This document shows, piece after piece, positions 24,774 to 32,409 of a stretch of 64,000 bases of DNA. The stretch covers positions 6,882,001 through 6,946,000 of the forward strand of contig NZ_CP094527.1 of assembly GCF_022811725.1 (NCBI RefSeq), given 5' to 3'. The position numbers and the translations under genes are program-made. Source of the DNA: Mucilaginibacter sp. SMC90. Lineage in GTDB: Bacteria; Bacteroidota; Bacteroidia; Sphingobacteriales; Sphingobacteriaceae. The notes under the pieces are model-generated. The model searched no databases. It saw only the letters and a program-made list of their open reading frames with translations, and was not told where the DNA came from. Position 1 is the first letter of the stretch. The number at the start of each line of letters is the position of its first letter.

Positions 24774-25748
24774 ATGAGTTTGGAAAACGAATTATTACTA
24801 CGGGAAAACAAGGACCGGTTTGTTATCCTTCCCATTAAGTATCCCAAAATTTGGGAGATGTACAAAAAAGCAGAGGCAAGCTTTTGGACGGCTGAAGAGA
24901 TCGATCTATCGGACGACCTTAAACACTGGGAAAATCTTAATTCGGGTGAAAAACATTTCATTTCACATATCCTTGCGTTTTTTGCTGCAAGTGACGGTAT
25001 CGTGAACGAAAACCTGGCGGTAAACTTCATGAGCGAGGTTCAACTGCCTGAGGCACGGTGCTTTTACGGTTTCCAGATCATGATGGAAAACATCCACTCT
25101 GAAACCTATGCCCTGCTGATAGACACTTACGTAAAAGACCCTGCCGAAAAAGACCGCCTTTTCCACGCCATTGAAACGGTGCCATGCGTAGGCAAAAAAG
25201 CCGAATGGGCTTTGAAATGGATCAACAACGGCAACTTTGCCGAGCGCTTGGTTGCATTTGCCGCCGTTGAAGGAATTTTCTTTTCAGGTAGCTTTTGCTC
25301 TATCTTCTGGCTTAAAAAACGAGGCTTAATGCCAGGCCTTACTTTCAGCAACGAGCTGATCTCGCGCGATGAAGGTTCGCACTGCGAATTTGCCTGCTTA
25401 TTATACAGCATGCTTGAAAATAAACTGCCGCAGGAGCAGGTTACCAAAATCATTACTGACGCAGTTGAAATAGAAAAGGAATTTGTGACCGACGCGTTGC
25501 CGGTTAACCTGATAGGCATGAATGCCAAACTCATGAGCCAATACATTGAGTTTGTGGCCGACAGGTGGTTAAGCGAACTTGGTTACGATAAATATTATAA
25601 CGCAACCAACCCGTTTGATTTCATGGAAATGATTTCATTACAGGGTAAAACCAACTTTTTTGAAAAACGCGTAGGCGATTATCAAAAAAGTGGTGTACTA
25701 AACGCATCAGCCGAAAGCAAAAGCTTTTCGTTGGATGATGATTTTTAG
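24774..25748 (+). CDS. nrdB: Ribonucleoside-diphosphate reductase, beta subunit (class Ia)
   Basis: 324 residues, eukaryote-like R2 type (FISHILAFFAASDGIVNENL, EARCFYGFQIMMENIHSETY). It holds the di-iron centre: likely ligands D74, E105, H108, E166, E200 and H203. The radical tyrosine is Y112 (IHSETYALL), so a classical tyrosyl-radical class Ia enzyme is predicted. It pairs with NrdA, 188 bases downstream. Together they make deoxyribonucleotides for replication. The C-terminal SFSLDDDF fits the tail that docks on NrdA. Confidence 0.96.
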   Translation: MSLENELLLRENKDRFVILPIKYPKIWEMYKKAEASFWTAEEIDLSDDLKHWENLNSGEKHFISHILAFFAASDGIVNENLAVNFMSEVQLPEARCFYGFQIMMENIHSETYALLIDTYVKDPAEKDRLFHAIETVPCVGKKAEWALKWINNGNFAERLVAFAAVEGIFFSGSFCSIFWLKKRGLMPGLTFSNELISRDEGSHCEFACLLYSMLENKLPQEQVTKIITDAVEIEKEFVTDALPVNLIGMNAKLMSQYIEFVADRWLSELGYDKYYNATNPFDFMEMISLQGKTNFFEKRVGDYQKSGVLNASAESKSFSLDDDF

Positions 25749-25936
25749 TGTTAGAGATTAGAGGTTGATTTAAGAGATTAGAGGTTGGAGATAAGAGATT
25801 AGGCAATCCTTAATCAAGAAATCCTCAAATCAGGAAAATCAAGGTTCAGAATCAGGTTTCAGTTTTAAAATAATCAAATCACAATAATATTAACTAAAAA
25901 AAGCTTCGCTTTTAACGGGGCAAAAGGAGGGGGAAA
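25749..25936. repeat. nrdB-nrdA spacer with AGAGATTAGAGG repeats
   Basis: AGAGATTAGAGGTTG occurs twice (about 25753 and 25772) with a partial third copy (AGAGATTAGG near 25793), followed by AATCAAGGTTCAGAATCAGGTTTCAG, a word family seen in other intergenic spaces. An unusually strong Shine-Dalgarno sequence, AAAGGAGG (25923-25930), stands 6 bases before the nrdA ATG. Confidence 0.6.
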
Positions 25937-28309
25937 ATGTTCGTAGTAAAAAGAGACGGTAGAAGAGAGTCCGTAAAATTTGACAAGATCACCGCACGTA
26001 TTGAAAAACTGTGCTATGGGTTTCAATTAGTTGACCCTATTGATGTGGCTAAAAAGGTAATTGAAGGTTTATTTGACGGCGTAACCACCTCCGAGCTGGA
26101 TAACCTGGCTGCCGAAACCGCCGCTTCATTAACCACAAAGCACCCTGATTATGCTTTGCTGGCATCGCGTATTGCGGTATCAAACCTGCACAAAAACACC
26201 ATCAAATCGTTTTCTGAAACCATGCGCCTCCTGTATGAGTATGTTGACAAGAAAACCGGCAAAGATGCCTCGCTTATTGCCGATGATGTGTACGAAGTAA
26301 TTAAAGAAAATGCTGAACTATTAGACAGCACCATTATTTATGACCGCGACTTTGGTTTTGATTACTTCGGTTTTAAAACCCTCGAAAAATCATACCTGTT
26401 AAAAATAGACGGTAAAATTGCCGAGCGTCCGCAGCATTTGTTCATGCGTGTATCGGTAGGTATTCACAAACATGATATCGAAAGCGCCATTAAAACATAC
26501 CATTTAATGAGCGAGCGCTGGTTTACACATGCTACGCCAACCTTGTTTAATGCAGGTACACCGAAACCACAAATGTCATCATGCTTCCTGTTAACCATGA
26601 AGGATGACAGCATTGAAGGCATCTACGATACATTGAAACAAACTGCCAAAATTTCACAAAGTGCAGGTGGTATCGGCTTAAGCATCCACAATGTTAGGGC
26701 TACAGGCTCATACATCAGCGGTACTAACGGTACCAGCAACGGTATTATCCCAATGCTGCGTGTATTTAATGATACCGCGCGTTATGTAGATCAGGGTGGT
26801 GGTAAACGTAAAGGCGCTTTCGCTGTTTACTTAGAGCCATGGCATGCCGATATCTTTGAATTTTTGGACCTGCGTAAAAACCACGGTAAAGAAGAAATGC
26901 GTGCCCGCGACTTGTTCTACGCCCTTTGGGTATCTGACCTGTTCATGCAGCGTGTTGAAGCCAATGAGGATTGGAGCTTATTCTGTCCGCACGAAGCACC
27001 AGGCCTGGCCGATTGCTGGGGTAAAGAATTTGAAGAGCTTTACACAAAATATGAAAAAGAAGGCCGTCAGCGCCGTACTGTAAAAGCACAGGAGCTATGG
27101 TTTGCGGTATTGGATGCACAAGTTGAAACCGGTACGCCATACTTGTTATATAAAGATGCTGCTAACGGTAAATCAAACCAGCAAAACCTTGGTACCATTA
27201 AAAGTTCAAACCTTTGTACCGAGATCATTGAGTATACCGATGCAAACGAAGTAGCGGTTTGTAACCTGGCATCATTAGCATTGCCACGCTACATCAGCAA
27301 CGGTGCTTTTGATCATGATAAATTGTATGAAGTAACTTACCAGGCCACTATTAACCTTAACCGCATTATTGATGGCAACTACTACCCTGTTAAGGAAGCT
27401 GAATACTCAAACTTAAGGCACCGCCCTATTGGTTTAGGTGTACAGGGTTTGGCCGATACCTTCATCCAGCTGCGTATGCCGTTTGAAAGCGAAGAAGCTA
27501 AACAATTGAACATCGAGATCTTTGAAACCATCTACTTTGCAGCTATGACAGCTTCAAAAGATATGGCAATTGCCGATGGCCCTTATGAAACTTTCAAAGG
27601 TTCACCATTGTCACAAGGTAAATTCCAGTTTGACCTTTGGGGTGTAAAACCAGAAAGCGGCAGGTGGGATTGGGAAAACCTGCGTTTAGATGTTATGAAC
27701 CATGGCGTACGTAACTCATTATTAGTTGCGCCGATGCCTACTGCTTCAACATCACAGATCTTAGGTAACAACGAATGTTTTGAGCCATATACTTCAAACA
27801 TTTACACCCGCCGTGTATTAAGTGGCGAGTTCATTGTAGTGAACAAATACTTACTGCGCGATCTGGTTAACCTTGGCTTGTGGAGCACCAGCATGAAAGA
27901 TAAGATCATCAGCGCAAACGGTTCGATCCAGGAAATCCCTGAGATCCCGGCTGATATCAAAGCATTGTACAAAACTGTTTGGGAGATCAAGATGCGTAGC
28001 ATTATTGATATGGCTGCCGACAGGGGCGCATACATTTGCCAGTCGCAATCATTGAACCTGTTCATCAACTCGCCAAATGCTTCTAAACTGACTTCAATGC
28101 ACTTCTACGCATGGAAAAAAGGCTTAAAAACAGGTATGTACTACCTGCGTACACAGGCAGCATCGCAAGCGGTTAAATTCACGGTTGAAAACCAGGGCGG
28201 CAAAAATATGGATCCGGTTATCCCGGCCGTTGTTGACGCCGTTGCCGACGAAATTCCTGCAGGCCCAACCTGCTCGATGGAAGAAGGCTGCGTTACTTGC
28301 TCGGCTTAA
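25937..28309 (+). CDS. nrdA: Ribonucleoside-diphosphate reductase, alpha subunit
   Basis: 790 residues. The N-terminal ATP cone (MFVVKRDGRRESVKFDKITA, about 1-90) carries allosteric activity control. The catalytic barrel has SSCFLLT (first redox cysteine), NLCTEIIEYT (thiyl-radical cysteine with the N, C, E triad) and EVAVCNLASLAL (second redox cysteine). The C-terminal CVTC pair (GCVTCSA) re-reduces the active site via thioredoxin. It reduces all four ribonucleoside diphosphates with NrdB. The start at 25937 is supported by the Shine-Dalgarno sequence and by the ATP-cone N-terminus. Confidence 0.97.
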   Translation: MFVVKRDGRRESVKFDKITARIEKLCYGFQLVDPIDVAKKVIEGLFDGVTTSELDNLAAETAASLTTKHPDYALLASRIAVSNLHKNTIKSFSETMRLLYEYVDKKTGKDASLIADDVYEVIKENAELLDSTIIYDRDFGFDYFGFKTLEKSYLLKIDGKIAERPQHLFMRVSVGIHKHDIESAIKTYHLMSERWFTHATPTLFNAGTPKPQMSSCFLLTMKDDSIEGIYDTLKQTAKISQSAGGIGLSIHNVRATGSYISGTNGTSNGIIPMLRVFNDTARYVDQGGGKRKGAFAVYLEPWHADIFEFLDLRKNHGKEEMRARDLFYALWVSDLFMQRVEANEDWSLFCPHEAPGLADCWGKEFEELYTKYEKEGRQRRTVKAQELWFAVLDAQVETGTPYLLYKDAANGKSNQQNLGTIKSSNLCTEIIEYTDANEVAVCNLASLALPRYISNGAFDHDKLYEVTYQATINLNRIIDGNYYPVKEAEYSNLRHRPIGLGVQGLADTFIQLRMPFESEEAKQLNIEIFETIYFAAMTASKDMAIADGPYETFKGSPLSQGKFQFDLWGVKPESGRWDWENLRLDVMNHGVRNSLLVAPMPTASTSQILGNNECFEPYTSNIYTRRVLSGEFIVVNKYLLRDLVNLGLWSTSMKDKIISANGSIQEIPEIPADIKALYKTVWEIKMRSIIDMAADRGAYICQSQSLNLFINSPNASKLTSMHFYAWKKGLKTGMYYLRTQAASQAVKFTVENQGGKNMDPVIPAVVDAVADEIPAGPTCSMEEGCVTCSA

Positions 28310-28336
28310 GCAGGAAAGTCCGTAAGATAATTTTTC

Positions 28337-28368
28337 AAGCTCATGAACTTCGGTTTATGGGCTTTTTT
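28337..28368 (+). terminator. Terminator after nrdA
   Basis: AAGCTCATGAAC, a TTCG loop and GTTTATGGGCTT (two mismatched pairs), followed by a run of seven Ts. Confidence 0.75.
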
Positions 28369-28512
28369 TCTTTAGTTGGTAGATAATGGTTCGTGGATCA
28401 TAGTTATTAGGTGGCCTCATTTTATGACACTCACATTTTATAATTGCCGGTACCATTATCTATTTTTGCCATAACCATGATCTATGAACAATAGGCCATG
28501 AACCAACAAACA

Positions 28513-28716
28513 ATGCCCAAACACGAAATTATCCGTTGCGAACGTTGCGAAACACCTTTTGAATGTAAAGCCAATTCATTCACCAAGTGCCAGTGCAGTA
28601 CTGTGCAGCTTACCCTTAACGAGGTGCAGTACGTAAGCGAGTTGTATGACGGGTGTTTGTGTGCTAATTGTTTACTCATCATTCAACAGGAATACAGGGA
28701 AAGTATCAATATATAA
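28513..28716 (+). CDS. Cysteine-rich CWC-family small protein
   Basis: 67 residues from the ATG at 28513 (MPKHEIIRCERC). An upstream ATG at 28498 falls inside a dispersed palindrome word and adds only five residues. Cysteine pairs CERC (residues 9 and 12), a single C at 18, CQC at 26 and 28, and CANC near the C-terminus suggest a small zinc-binding fold, as in the cysteine-rich CWC family. Function unknown. A -7 element TATTTTTG is at 28461-28468. Confidence 0.75.
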   Translation: MPKHEIIRCERCETPFECKANSFTKCQCSTVQLTLNEVQYVSELYDGCLCANCLLIIQQEYRESINI

Positions 28717-28834
28717 CAGCCAACACTTATAAAGCAAAGCACTTTAAATTCATTATCGCTGCCAAAACTGCTTTTTTGCCTTTCATTATTACTCCCGCCA
28801 TTTTATTAAATAAATATTTATCAGATATTCGGGG

Positions 28835-29785
28835 GTGCTTAAACATCAGGGTAAGATAGAAAGTATCGTTTTATTGAGGGGATTGGCTGCTTTAGGTGTA
28901 TGCTGCACTCATTATTACATAATGAATGCCGAAGCATATAGTGTGGTTGTTAAACAGCTGTTTATGAGCGGGCAACTCGGTGTTTCAATATTTTTTGTGA
29001 TATCCGGCTTTGTTCTTCCGTATTCCTTAAGTAAGATCAATTATACCGTCGCCGGATTTCCATATTTCATGCTAAAAAGGCTTCTTCGCATCGAGCCTCC
29101 CTATTGGGCCACTATCGCCCTGCTTTTTATATCAGGCCTTGTGCCATGGCAAAGCTTTAACATACAACAATTTGGCGCAAATATATTTCATATTGCTGCG
29201 CTGTATAAAGATCACAGCTGGTATTCGCCCATTTTTTGGACATTAGCAATCGAATTTCAATATTACATTTTACTTGGCCTGTTCTATCCGCTGCTCATGC
29301 GCGGCAGGCCCGTGGTTTCCATCCTGATAGTTTGCGGTATAAGTGTAATATGCATGTTTGCCAAGCTCAACATACCCGACCTGGTATTTACATATTGGTA
29401 TGATTTTGCTGCAGGCTATGTTGGTTTTATGTGCGTGATCAATAAAATCAGATTACAAACCGCCGTAATCTATCTTACAGTTTTTTGCGCCATTGTTGTT
29501 TGGCAGGTTTCCATCATAACCGGTGTATTACCTTTTGTTACAACCCTGGTTATTCTTTTATTTAAACAAAAGCCATGCAAGCCGCTCCTGTTTCTGGGCA
29601 ATATTTCCTATTCCTTATACCTCACACATACCATCGCTATATTTTTCTTTCTGAAATTTGCTAAAGCCTATCTATCAAACCAGGTAATTCTTTTCCCCCT
29701 TACCATATTATCTTGTGTAGGCTTTGCTGCTTTATTTTACACCATAATTGAGAAACCCATTCTCAGGCGTTCAAAAAAATTGTAA
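28835..29785 (+). CDS. Acyltransferase family 3 membrane protein (OafA-like)
   Basis: 316 residues from a GTG at 28835 (MLKHQGKIESIVLLRGLAAL). The start ESIVLLRGLAALGVCCTHYY has the conserved RG and catalytic-type histidine of acyltransferase family 3, and MLKRLLRIEPPYW is the second family motif. About ten membrane helices follow. It probably transfers O-acetyl groups to a surface glycan or lipid; no glycan genes are adjacent. The protein is slightly short for the family (usual 330-380) but looks complete. Confidence 0.87.
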   Translation: MLKHQGKIESIVLLRGLAALGVCCTHYYIMNAEAYSVVVKQLFMSGQLGVSIFFVISGFVLPYSLSKINYTVAGFPYFMLKRLLRIEPPYWATIALLFISGLVPWQSFNIQQFGANIFHIAALYKDHSWYSPIFWTLAIEFQYYILLGLFYPLLMRGRPVVSILIVCGISVICMFAKLNIPDLVFTYWYDFAAGYVGFMCVINKIRLQTAVIYLTVFCAIVVWQVSIITGVLPFVTTLVILLFKQKPCKPLLFLGNISYSLYLTHTIAIFFFLKFAKAYLSNQVILFPLTILSCVGFAALFYTIIEKPILRRSKKL

Positions 29786-29872
29786 TAAGTAATCCTGATT
29801 AATCCTTTTTTGTTTAAACAAGTCATATATGTGTACATCTTCAATAAAGATGATGATTAAAGATCTTACACC

Positions 29873-30043
29873 ATGAAAAGGAAATTTGTTGCTTTAGCAC
29901 TATTAATATCAGCAGTAGTATCAGTAACCTCAGGTTGTGTGGTACGTGAAGATTACGGTCACCACCACAGGTACCGTAACGGATATAACAACGGTTATAA
30001 TAATGGCTACAACAATGGCCATTATCACGACCGTGGTTATTAA
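29873..30043 (+). CDS. Small lipoprotein with Asn-Gly-Tyr-His repeats
   Basis: 56 residues, reading from the ATG at 29873 (MKRKFVALALLISAVVSVTS followed by GC). The lipobox VTSGC gives a lipid-anchored mature peptide. The mature part is low-complexity: HHHRYRNGYNNGYNN and then GYNNGHYHDRGY, with three NGYN units. Such proteins are common in Sphingobacteriaceae and are often thought to bind metal or coat surfaces, but no function is proven. A terminator follows. Confidence 0.75.
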   Translation: MKRKFVALALLISAVVSVTSGCVVREDYGHHHRYRNGYNNGYNNGYNNGHYHDRGY

Positions 30044-30089
30044 TACCATTAATTTAAGTTTTCCATAAGTAGTTTTTGAGTGATGAAAG

Positions 30090-30119
30090 AGGGCGCCAGG
30101 TTTTACCGGCGTCCTTTTT
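30090..30119 (+). terminator. Terminator after the small lipoprotein
   Basis: AGGGCGCCAGG, a TTTTA loop and CCGGCGTCCT pair with one mismatch and are followed by TTTTT. Confidence 0.7.
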
Positions 30120-30293
30120 ATATGCCCTCTCAATTAGCTATTACCGAATTTTATTGCGTACTTCGTCATTTCAACAACAAAATCAAAATTTTAAATAATA
30201 AAAATAAAAATAAACAAAATTTAATTCCGAATATTTTGGATTTTCAAAATCGTTTTTCGTAAGTTTGAATCATACATTATAAACCTATTAAAA

Positions 30294-30983
30294 ATGACCA
30301 GCATTAAAATAACCAAAAACTATACATGCAGGTTCGCATTTATAGCTGCATTTATTTTGCCAATTGGCTTGTGCCCTTCGCCGGTTATTGCAAAAGCAGC
30401 ACATCCAATAACAATTATTGCCGATATCCCGCTCAAAACTTTTGAAGGCATTTATCAACTAAAGGAGAATGAGTTTAGAGTTTATAAGTTGATTGTTGAT
30501 GGCGATAAATTAGTAGCCCAACAACTTGGAGGAGATGAAAGACTAACATTAAACCGAAAATCAGATCTTGAATTTGAACTTTTGGATGCCGACGGAGATG
30601 AAAAGATCCCGGTTGTATTTTCAAAAAATGAAGCCGGAGAGATCAGCCAGGTTTCGTTGGGTGGCAGACAAGTATTTATAAAGATAAAAAGCTATACACC
30701 GCCTGTCGAGGTACAACTGAAACCTGAACAGATAAAAGTTTTAGCAGGCAAATACCAATCGGACGAAAGAGCTGATCTTTTCCTCCAAATCACCGCTATA
30801 CCCGATGGGTTAACGCTTAAGCAATCATGGGATGGTAAGGAGATCAATTTCAAACCATTATCAGATGTGCTTTTTTTAAACCAAGCTTTCGGCTTTCCCT
30901 TAAAATTCACTAAAGATGCGAGCGGCAACCCCGTCAAAGTATTGGCTTTTAATCGCGATACCTGGAATAAGGTAAAAGAATAA
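30294..30983 (+). CDS. Secreted protein with two DUF3471-like beta domains
   Basis: 229 residues. A signal peptide (about 1-35, hydrophobic FAFIAAFILPIGLCPSP) precedes two related domains: about 48-134 (LKTFEGIYQLKENEF ... VSLGGRQVFIKIK) and about 148-229 (IKVLAGKYQSDERADL ... VLAFNRDTWNKVKE). Each begins with L..F/L.G.YQ and ends with a strand rich in V and F, as in DUF3471-type lipocalin-like domains found after beta-lactamase-like enzymes. Here no catalytic domain is attached. Function unknown; the family call is from pattern only. Confidence 0.65.
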   Translation: MTSIKITKNYTCRFAFIAAFILPIGLCPSPVIAKAAHPITIIADIPLKTFEGIYQLKENEFRVYKLIVDGDKLVAQQLGGDERLTLNRKSDLEFELLDADGDEKIPVVFSKNEAGEISQVSLGGRQVFIKIKSYTPPVEVQLKPEQIKVLAGKYQSDERADLFLQITAIPDGLTLKQSWDGKEINFKPLSDVLFLNQAFGFPLKFTKDASGNPVKVLAFNRDTWNKVKE

Positions 30984-31017
30984 GCCCCCTGATTAAATCA
31001 TTATATAAAATATTATG

Positions 31018-31069
31018 GGCCGGCCCGCTGTCACCTAAACCTGGTTACATCGGTAACCGGCCTTTTTTT
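31018..31069 (+). terminator. Terminator after the DUF3471-like gene
   Basis: GGCCGG (31018) pairs with CCGGCC (31057-31062), and inside it GGTTAC ATCG GTAACC forms a stem; seven Ts follow. Confidence 0.7.
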
Positions 31070-31291
31070 GTACCGTTGAGTAGGGATGATTACGTTGATT
31101 TCGCTGATTTTTTCTGAACCAGGATTTTTGGGATTAATGGATTCTCAGGATTTCCTCTTATCTAAATCAAATTTTTCAGGATTTTTATAATTCAAATCAA
31201 AAATGACGGTCATATTCTATAATCCTTTGATTCTGTAAATTCTGATTCAGACACCCTCCGCTTCCCCTCAAAAAAACTTTCACACAACTAC

Positions 31292-31322
31292 TTGAAAATC
31301 AAAAATAATGTTCGTACTTTTG
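31292..31322 (+). promoter_or_regulatory. Promoter of the str operon
   Basis: TTG at 31292-31294 (CTTGAAAA) and TACTTTTG at 31315-31322 match the Bacteroidota -33 and TAnnTTTG -7 elements with 20 bases between. It sits about 45 bases before the rpsL start, before the small hairpin TCCCGAAATGCGGGA that could be part of autogenous control. Confidence 0.6.
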
Positions 31323-31367
31323 CAGTCCCGAAATGCGGGATAAAATTATTAGACAAAAAAGCAAGAA

Positions 31368-31781
31368 ATGCCTACTATTCAGCAATTAGTTAGAAAAGGT
31401 AGAGTAGCTCTGGTTGACAAGAGTAAGTCACCAGCGTTGGACAGCTGTCCACAGCGAAGAGGCGTATGCACACGCGTGTATACCACTACCCCTAAAAAAC
31501 CAAACTCAGCAATGCGTAAAGTTGCCCGTGTGCGCTTAACCAACGGAAAAGAAGTAAACGCTTACATCCCAGGTGAAGGTCACAACTTACAGGAGCACTC
31601 TATCGTTTTGATCCGTGGTGGTCGTGTTAAAGACTTACCAGGTGTACGTTACCACATCATCCGTGGTGCACTGGATACATCAGGTGTAGCTGGCCGTAAC
31701 CAACGTCGTTCAAAATATGGTACCAAACGTCCTAAACCAGGTCAGGTAGCAGCAGCGCCAACAAAAGGTAAAAAGAAATAA
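31368..31781 (+). CDS. rpsL: Ribosomal protein S12
   Basis: 137 residues, normal length. Contains the conserved TTTPKKPNSA loop (lysines 43 and 44) and GGRVKDLPGVRYH, where K88 and D89 are intact. These residues are where streptomycin-resistance mutations usually arise, and they are wild-type here. The basic tail KGKKK is normal. It is the first gene of rpsL-rpsG-fusA-rpsJ, with the promoter just upstream. Confidence 0.98.
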   Translation: MPTIQQLVRKGRVALVDKSKSPALDSCPQRRGVCTRVYTTTPKKPNSAMRKVARVRLTNGKEVNAYIPGEGHNLQEHSIVLIRGGRVKDLPGVRYHIIRGALDTSGVAGRNQRRSKYGTKRPKPGQVAAAPTKGKKK

Positions 31782-31783
31782 TT

Positions 31784-31790
31784 AAGGAGG
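31784..31790 (+). promoter_or_regulatory. Shine-Dalgarno sequence of rpsG
   Basis: AAGGAGG stands 10 bases before the rpsG ATG. Strong Shine-Dalgarno sequences are rare in this window, so this one is notable. Confidence 0.75.
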
Positions 31791-31800
31791 ATAGAAAGCA

Positions 31801-32268
31801 ATGAGAAAGTCAAAACCAAAAAAGAGAATTATCCTTCCTGATCCAAAGTTCAATGATACTTTGGTAACAAGGTTTGTAAACAACATGATGTATGATGGTA
31901 AAAAATCAACCGCATACGCTATTTTTTACAACGCTGTTGAAATTGTTGAGAAAAAAACAAGCGAAAACGGCTTAGAAACCTGGAAAAAAGCTTTAAACAA
32001 TGTTATGCCTGCTGTTGAAGTAAAAAGCCGCCGTGTAGGTGGTGCTAACTTCCAGGTACCTACAGAGGTTCGTCCTGAGCGTAAAATAGCTCTAGGTATG
32101 AAATGGTTAATCAGCTATGCACGTCGTCGTGGTGAAAAAACCATGATGGAGAAATTAGCAGGTGAGATCATATCAGCAGCTAAAGGCGAAGGTGCCGCTG
32201 TTAAGAAGAAAGAAGATACGCACAAAATGGCTGAGGCTAACAAAGCGTTCTCACACTTCAGGTTCTAA
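31801..32268 (+). CDS. rpsG: Ribosomal protein S7
   Basis: 155 residues, usual length. It nucleates assembly of the 30S head domain. Conserved segments are FVNNMMYDGKKSTAYAIFY, PAVEVKSRRVGGANFQVPTEV and ARRRGEKTMMEKLAGEII. It follows rpsL by 19 bases and is separated from fusA by a 140-base repeat-containing spacer. Confidence 0.98.
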   Translation: MRKSKPKKRIILPDPKFNDTLVTRFVNNMMYDGKKSTAYAIFYNAVEIVEKKTSENGLETWKKALNNVMPAVEVKSRRVGGANFQVPTEVRPERKIALGMKWLISYARRRGEKTMMEKLAGEIISAAKGEGAAVKKKEDTHKMAEANKAFSHFRF

Positions 32269-32270
32269 TT

Positions 32271-32396
32271 AAGGATTACACCGATATAAAAGGATTACAC
32301 CGATTATATATTAAGATTATATTGATTTACTATGATTGCGCCTTTTAGGCATAATCGCAATAAATCAGTGAAATCATAACATAATCGGTGTAATCA
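32271..32396. repeat. TTACACCGATT-type inverted repeat inside the str operon
   Basis: GGATTACACCGAT (twice, near 32273 and 32292) faces AATCGGTGTAATC (32383-32395) and AATCAGTGAAATC (32363). It could form a hairpin in the mRNA between rpsG and fusA, and no second promoter is obvious in it. Confidence 0.7.
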
Positions 32397-32409
32397 TAAA
32401 AAAACAAAA

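Larger units (their letters stand above)
30984..31367. other. Spacer with terminator, repeat words and the rpsL promoter
   Basis: The first part has a terminator (31018-31069). The middle (about 31090-31250) has TTGATTTCGCTGATTTTT and GGATTTTTATAATTC-like words of the dispersed repeat families. The end carries the rpsL promoter and a short leader hairpin (TCCCGAAATGCGGGA, 31326-31340). No gene is seen. Confidence 0.6.
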
